From WHUA01 sp963711215 (lineage in GTDB: Bacteria; Pseudomonadota; Alphaproteobacteria; UBA8366): a stretch of 64,000 nucleotides of DNA. The stretch lies in NCBI GenBank assembly GCA_963711215.1, contig CAVQDH010000007.1, positions 279,026 through 343,025 of the forward strand, read 5' to 3'. The notes below the pieces were generated by a model, which saw only the letters and a program-made list of their open reading frames with translations, ran no database searches and had not been told where the DNA came from. Shown here piece after piece: positions 59,601 through 64,000 of the stretch. Within the stretch, counting starts at the first letter, position 1. The number at the start of each line of letters is the position of its first letter. The position numbers were made by a program, and so were the translations under genes.

Positions 59601-61067
59601 TTAGCCCTCCATCGTCGAGGGCTTGCGCCGCTTGCGCACAGGACGCGCCGGCTCAGCCGTTCGCGACGCGGCCAGTTCGTCAAACGTCGCTCCGCTTTCC
59701 GCGTCAATCGCCTTCTCGCCTGTGTAGGCTTGCCAGCGTCGGATCGCGACGTCGACGTAACCCGGGTCGATCTCGATCGCGCGGCAGCGACGTCCTGTCT
59801 TCTGTGCGGCGAGGATCGTAGTGCCGCTGCCGGCAAAGCCGTCGAGGATAAGGTCACCGCGTTTCGTGACATCTTTGATCGCGTCGCCGATCATTGCGGA
59901 AGATTTTGTCGTCGGGTGCGCCGCGAGTTCTGCGCGACGACTTGCGCGAATGGAAGTGGCGCCCTCGTAGCGCCAGATATTAGTTCGGTAGCGCCCGTAA
60001 CGGCCGAGCTGAACGTTGTTCCGGTGCGGCGCCGTGCCATTTTTGAGAACCAGGATAAGTTCGTGCTGGGAGCGATACAGCGATCCCATGCCTGCATTGG
60101 TCTTTGCCCAGACGCAAAGGTTCAGCATCGACAGATCTGCCTGTCGTGCAGCAGTCTGTAATTGGAAAAGACCGCGCCAATCCATGCAGGAATAGACGAT
60201 CGCTCCGTCTCGACAGTGTTCTGCGTGGTTGGTGAGCGATCGCTGGAGAAATGCGATGAATTCTGCCTCCAACATTTCGCCGGATGCCATGATGAATTCG
60301 CGATGCTTGACGGCGCCCAGACCGCAGACATGTCCGTCAATTGGAACATTGTAGGGCGGATCGATGAACACCATGTCAGCTTGTTCATCGCCCATAACGC
60401 GCTTGAATACCGCCGGTCGAGCGCGTTGCCACAGGTCAGTCGATGGTTCCCCAGGTTCCACAGATCGCCCGACCGCGAGATCGAAGGCACGTTGTTGTCG
60501 GGAGCGGGCACGTCGTCTTCCGTTTCATCGCTCCGATCCAGCTCCTCGGTCATCACGTCGATCTCGCCGATCTCGAAGCCGGTAAGTTCGACATCGAAGC
60601 CGAGATCGATCGCCGAAAGCTCCTTCAGTTCGACGGCGAGGAGTTCGCGGTCCCAGCCGGCGAGTTCGGCCAGGCGGTTGTCGGCGATGATGTAAGCGCG
60701 TCGTTCATCGGCGGACAGGTGGTCGAGCCGGATGACGGGAACAGCGCCGAGGCCGAGTTGCTTCGCGGCGGCGACGCGTCCGTGGCCTGCAATGATCCTG
60801 TCGTCGTCCCCAATCAGGATCGGGTTCGTGAATCCGAATTGCGTGATGCTCGCGGCGATCTGGGCAATTTGCTTGTCGGAATGCGTGCGTGCGTTTCGGT
60901 CGGCAGGGACTAGATCGTTTGGATCCCGCCAGGTGATTTTAGGGGCGAAAGGATCGAGCGGAGATTGAGCCGGAACGTTGCCGCGATGACGCGAAACCGT
61001 ATCACCATGACCTCTGTATGTCGATTGCGGCGTCCGGACCGCGGCGTTGGAATTTTGAGCTTGGCAT
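59601..61067 (-). CDS. ParB-domain DNA methyltransferase (N4/N6, beta class), frame breaks
   Basis: An N-terminal ParB/Srx-like domain (NDLVPADRNARTHSDKQIAQ, TQFGFTNPILIGDDDRIIAG, HGRVAAAKQLG) is followed by a DNA methyltransferase. Motif IV is MVFIDPPYNVPIDG and motif I LILDGFAGSGTTILAAQKTG, in the order of beta-class enzymes. The two parts are in different frames; restoring one G near 60410-60416 joins NALDR to AVFKRVMGDEQADM. The start is inferred at ATG 61067, which has a strong GGAGGGG ribosome site five bases upstream. That ATG requires one more frame change between 60960 and 61010, because the ParB frame has no usable start codon. Repaired length is about 488. It leads the packaging module and could protect or mark element DNA. 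Confidence 0.87.
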
Positions 61068-61300
61068 ATGCACCCCTCCAGTGTTGTGGCGGGGAGAGAG
61101 ACGCGTCGACATGAAAAAAGCAGCCTCTCCCCGCCCGGTTGCGGTTCGATAGGCTGCTTCGCGAGAGGCGCAATGCTGCCACTGAATTCCGAAATTAGTG
61201 AACTTATTGGTTTCGGCGCGTCAAGAAAAATCTCATCGGCATATTTAGTAAGCTTCAAACTGTCATCGAATAGTGTCCACAAAGACAACAGTGTCCCAAA
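61068..61300 (-). promoter_or_regulatory. Structured 5' leader of the methyltransferase operon
   Basis: No gene is seen between 61068 and 61411. Read on the minus strand, this leader contains arms A AAGCAGCC (61159-61152), B GGCGGGGAGAG (61135-61125), A' GGCTGCTT (61125-61118, followed by a T run) and B' CTCTCCCCGCC (61098-61088). The Shine-Dalgarno GGAGGGG (61079-61073) comes next. Pairing A-A' makes a terminator-like hairpin and B-B' an 11-pair hairpin. The order A-B-A'-B' makes them mutually interfering or a pseudoknot. A weak promoter candidate upstream is TTGACG, 19 bases, ACTAAT around 61205-61235. Confidence 0.55.
61114..61159 (-). terminator. Terminator-like hairpin in the methyltransferase leader
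   Basis: On the minus strand, AAGCAGCC and GGCTGCTT form eight perfect pairs around a 26-base loop, and the second arm runs into six T residues. It lies 47 bases before the methyltransferase ATG, where an attenuator would sit. The long loop lowers confidence for a plain terminator. Confidence 0.5.
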
Positions 61301-61411
61301 AGGAAACCGGAGGCGGTACTGGTACGGGGTTATTATGCACCGCCTCCAAGTCTATCATCTTGTCGTCGTCAAAACTGGTCAGCTGATCTCAAGATAAAAT
61401 CAGCATATATT

Positions 61412-61612
61412 TTATTCTTGCTCGGCGACCTTCCGGGCTCGTTTGGCTTCTGATGTCTCCCGATATGAACCAGGTTTTTGCGGATCTTCCCGGTAGACAG
61501 GGATCATCTTTTTGCCGGCTGGATGGAAAATATGCACTGATTCCATCCGCTTTCGAGCCTGCGAGAGCCTGTATTCGTGGGCGTCACGCGCATTTCTTTC
61601 TGTTTGGTCCAT
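61412..61612 (-). CDS. Small hypothetical protein
   Basis: A 66-residue basic protein (starts MDQTERNARDAHEYRLSQ, ends RETSEAKRARKVAEQE). The central FHPAGKKMIPVYREDPQKPG has a well-formed, protein-like composition. The ATG at 61612 has GGAAGG ten bases upstream. No family is recognised. It sits in a lower-GC part of the element, upstream of the methyltransferase leader on the same strand. Confidence 0.55.
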   Translation of the reverse strand: MDQTERNARDAHEYRLSQARKRMESVHIFHPAGKKMIPVYREDPQKPGSYRETSEAKRARKVAEQE

Positions 61613-62004
61613 CCTGACCTTCCTTTCAATTGGGCGCCGACCATGGCCGGCAATCAAGTTGCAGATTGATGAGAAGGTCGAGGCTCAACTTTGCGTCATT
61701 GCTGACCAATATGATTGCGCTCTGGCAATCGTGACTTGGTACGTTTAATGTTGCTAGTGTGAGATACCGCCACGCTCGACGGCGAGAATTTATGACTGAT
61801 GCGGCTTCATTTCAAGAGATTTTTTATAAAGTACGACATGGATGGAGCACGATTAGTCAAAACTTTTGAGACTCTAGACCACGCGCTAGAATTAAGTCGA
61901 GGTCTTGAAGATAGTGATGGTAGAAAATCGATTGGAAATAAAGTTGCAACCGGTTTCAAAAAAAGTGCCATATACCATCCATGTTGCCGCACACTTTCCG
62001 ATTT
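61613..62004. other. Low-GC stretch without a confident gene
   Basis: About 390 bases, clearly richer in A+T than the rest of the window. One plus-strand frame (61838-62056, MDGARLVKTFETLDHALELS and onwards) looks somewhat protein-like but has no ribosome site and no recognised family. It overlaps the decayed HNH-like gene and is not annotated separately. Nothing else is seen. Confidence 0.5.
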
Positions 62005-62444
62005 CTATAGCAGACGCTCAGCGCGTCTTATACGGCCCCACCGGACTTCGGCATAATTCGGGATCGGTGTCCGTGAAAACACGTCGCGTACGTGGTCGCC
62101 GGCGCTGGCCCGTATCTCCGCTGCAAGGTCGAGCGCTGGGTCCATTGAAACCCGACAGAGTCATTCGTCGCCGGACTTCGCGTTCGCAGTCACGATCTAG
62201 CGATCGGGTGCGGCGCCCAAGGCGTGTAGTAGTTTTCGTTATGATAGGCCACTTCACCGGTCTCGCCGGGGATCGAGCATTGAGTTGGCTTTTCAAGCCA
62301 ACCATTGTCGACAAACAACATGGTGAGTTGCCAGCCACGAATGCGCTCGTCGGGAGAGAAACCGTTGTACGGGAGTGTTTTCGAGAAGGTCCACCGACGG
62401 AGGGGATAGACCCCGTATCCTTTGCAGAACTGCTCCCTATTCAT
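62005..62444 (-). pseudogene. Decayed HNH-endonuclease-like protein
   Basis: The N-terminal part is well preserved: MNREQFCKGYGVYPLRRWTF, LPYNGFSPDERIRGWQLTML, then CSIPGETGEVAYHNENYYTP and WAPHPIARS. It resembles HNH-type proteins with a CxxC...HNENYY core (recalled by pattern, not searched). After RS a stop occurs. A C-terminal portion resumes in another frame as SMDPALDLAAEIRASAGDHV and ends at 62005. The spacer between them is too short for the expected second zinc pair and histidine, so part of the core is missing. The first CxxC is reduced to CSIP. Probably non-functional. Confidence 0.5.
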
Positions 62445-62655
62445 TCGCAACACTCTTCATGCGCTCGGCGGATGCGGCTTCCGCGGCCGTGAGCATCTGT
62501 CCGTGTAGGGCGCGCGATCCCGCTCCTTCAACCTTGGAGGAAGCCGATTTGTAGGAGAACCTCACCACCGCTTGCATGCGCCAATTAGGCAATCCTATCG
62601 ACGGCGGGGGCCAACTCTCGGATCCCTGCCAGTAATCCCCAGCCCAGAAACACAA
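62437..62655 (-). CDS. Small hypothetical protein upstream of the HNH-like gene
   Basis: 72 residues. The C-terminal RMQAVVRFSYKSASSKVEGA and LHGQMLTAAEAASAERMKSV look protein-like, while the N-terminus (MCFWAGDYWQGSESW) may be a mis-set start. It overlaps the HNH-like start by eight bases, which suggests a former two-gene unit. No family recognised. Confidence 0.4.
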   Translation of the reverse strand: MCFWAGDYWQGSESWPPPSIGLPNWRMQAVVRFSYKSASSKVEGAGSRALHGQMLTAAEAASAERMKSVANE

Positions 62656-62774
62656 TCACCATCTCATCGTTCTTTCCTTCTCACGCGGTTTCCTTCTCTG
62701 ATCTAAGAAAGTCGATCGAATGACTGTTTAAGGTAGACCAAACGAGAATCGTGTTATTTGTTGGTTGTGGAAAC

Positions 62775-64000
62775 ATGGAGAAGTGTTTGGCTGATCTCTT
62801 CACGGAAAGGCTGAGGTTGACGCTCCCGGAACGATACACCATTCGGGGGCGCGTCGTCGGCAACATTGTTCGCCAGCTCGCTGCTCCCAGCACGGAGAGA
62901 GACGTCGGACTTTATCCGACGGCCAAGGGTATTCGGTTAGCCGCGGACCTCGCGCGGCTGCTTGGTTCGCCGCGGTATTAAGGTCCCCATCGGGTACGAT
63001 GAAGTTGTGCGCATCGATGAGGTTGGTCCGATATCGGCCATCCCGGAGTTGCGCGGCCGTCAGTTCGCTGGATACGACCGGCGACCGTCGAGCCGAAGAC
63101 CATTCCTCTCGAGAAGTTCGCCGTACGGCACGCCGAAATTCGGGCGTCTTGGCAGGATGCACTGACGCTCCGAGAGGAGCACTATGAGGGTGATGAGCTC
63201 GTTGTGAAGGGGTTCCGTCCCCCACAGATTGGAGCCCTCCACGCGATCAAGGCGCATTGGGTCGTCTCGGATGCGCCGGCGACGCTTGTGATGCCAACCG
63301 GTACGGGGAAGACGGAGACGATGCTTGGCGTGTTCGTCTCCGAGAACATTGAAAAACTGCTTGTCATTGTTCCGTCTGATCAGCTACGCACGCAGATCGG
63401 CGAGAAGTTCGTGACGCTAGGGGTGCTGAAGGCCTTTGGTCTGCTGGCCGCAGAGGCGCGGTATCCGGTTGTCGCAACGCTCAAGCGTGCCCCAACGTCA
63501 GAAGCCGAGGTAGACAATATCTTCGGCCGTGCTCAGGTGGTTGTCGCCACGATGCAGTCGCTCATTCGGCTGTCCCCTTCCCTCAAGGATCTGGTAGCGG
63601 ACCAAATTTCTCACCTCTTTGTGGATGAGGCGCATCACATCGGCGCTTCGACATGGAAGACATTCAAGACGCATTTCGTACGCCGCAAACGGCCTATCCT
63701 GCAGTTCACGGCGACGCCCTATCGCAGTGACAATCGCCGGGTCGACGGCAAGTTCATCTTCGTCTACCCGCTTCGTCGCGCCCGCGCCCAGAACCTCTTT
63801 CGTCCGGTGCACTACGTTCCGGTAATCGAGACGAACGCCGATCAGGCGGACGCCACGATCATCGAGAGGGTGGGGGAGGCCCTAGACCAGGACCTAGGGA
63901 GGAACCTCGATCACCTCGCAATGGCGCGCACGAGCAGCATCGCCCGCGCTCAGCAGCTACTGGCGCTATATCGTGAGCGTCTACCGCGCTATGCAGCCGA
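62775..64000 (+). CDS. DEAD/DEAH-box superfamily-2 helicase, 3' end outside window, two probable frame breaks
   Basis: An SF2 helicase or restriction-type ATPase truncated by the window edge. Motif I is ATLVMPTGTGKTETMLGVFV, Ia LLVIVPSDQLRTQIGEKF, motif II LFVDEAHHIGASTWKTF (DEAH), motif III LQFTATPYRSD. It continues as an open frame to 64000. This frame opens at 63021 with no start codon near. Upstream pieces in other frames, VPIGYDEVVRIDEVGPISAI with PELRGRQFAGYDR (about 62982-63080) and MEKCLADLFTERLRLTLPER (from 62775), read as its N-terminus if one base is dropped near 62960 and one restored near 63080. It is opposite in strand to the rest of the element. A defence role is possible from the class and location, not shown. 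Confidence 0.8.

Larger units (their letters stand above)
54457..64000. mobile_element. Integrated element next to tRNA-Ala (serine recombinase, terminase, methyltransferase module); right end outside window
   Basis: Immediately after the tRNA-Ala CCA the sequence becomes AT-rich for about 35 bases. A long minus-strand module then begins: large serine recombinase, DUF2924, DUF3489, terminase large subunit, DUF5681 and a ParB-domain methyltransferase. Small or decayed genes and a helicase follow. None of these fits the housekeeping set to the left. The presence of a terminase points to phage ancestry, yet no portal, capsid, protease or tail gene is seen up to the edge. The tRNA 3' end is a plausible attachment site; the second att copy would lie beyond 64000. 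Extent is therefore a minimum. Confidence 0.8.

Noticed and set aside
61838..62056. Small plus-strand gene in the low-GC patch
   Set aside because: Composition is passable, but there is no ribosome site or recognised family, and its 3' half overlaps the end of the HNH-like remnant. Kept only as a note in the intergenic entry.

Overview
The window reads as chromosome of a high-GC alphaproteobacterium, probably from or near the Rhodospirillales. The grounds are a large 180-kDa-type NAD-glutamate dehydrogenase, the htpX / DUF1674 / rsmB / rpe / heparinase-like / purH neighbourhood, a hemC-hemD-mitofilin-like-hemY operon, and an eukaryote-like argG. This placement is inferred from gene content and order; no marker gene could be compared with databases.

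Layout. 1-3.9 kb: the 3' half of NAD-GDH, a membrane protein and a YbjQ-type protein. 4-14.5 kb: a mostly minus-strand block. It holds purH, a three-gene set resembling the WbpM/WbpV/WbpL (WreV/WreQ/WreU) pathway that makes undecaprenyl-linked QuiNAc or FucNAc for surface polysaccharide, a heparinase II/III-like protein, rpe, rsmB and htpX. 14.2-23 kb: a DUF1674 protein, a formate/nitrite-type channel, a GST, acs, a creatininase-family amidohydrolase, then Rieske, EVE and two YCII proteins, gpsA and tsaD. 23-27.5 kb: hemC, hemD, a mitofilin-like protein and hemY, with overlapping start/stop codons. 27.8-33.5 kb: tRNA-Thr(CGT), a glycosyltransferase, a slipin/NfeD pair, a SAM-hydrolase-like protein, an SDR and a Bax-inhibitor-1 protein. 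33.8-39 kb: a YbbA/YbbP-like ABC exporter divergent from a TesA-like esterase that is coupled to a FIST sensor protein. 39-54.2 kb: housekeeping and metabolic genes including thpR, an LMW phosphatase, a UDG, phhB, acetoacetyl-CoA synthetase, an aminotransferase, rlmN, argG and folD, ending in tRNA-Ala(CGC).

From the 3' end of tRNA-Ala to the right edge lies an integrated element of at least 9.5 kb. Read from its interior towards the tRNA, one minus-strand series encodes a ParB-domain DNA methyltransferase, a DUF5681 protein, a terminase large subunit, DUF3489 and DUF2924 proteins and a large serine recombinase. No capsid or tail gene is visible. Behind this module is a lower-GC stretch with small or decayed genes and the start of a plus-strand superfamily-2 helicase that runs off the window. 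The methyltransferase leader has two interleaved perfect hairpins, one of them shaped like an intrinsic terminator, placed just before a strong Shine-Dalgarno site. This is the most distinctive possible regulatory device in the window.

Quality caveat. About twenty genes, many of them well conserved, are broken by one-base frame changes, and most look like one extra base in a short G or C run. The pattern suggests consensus error (for example uncorrected long reads) rather than gene decay. These genes are annotated over their full repaired extent, with the break noted.
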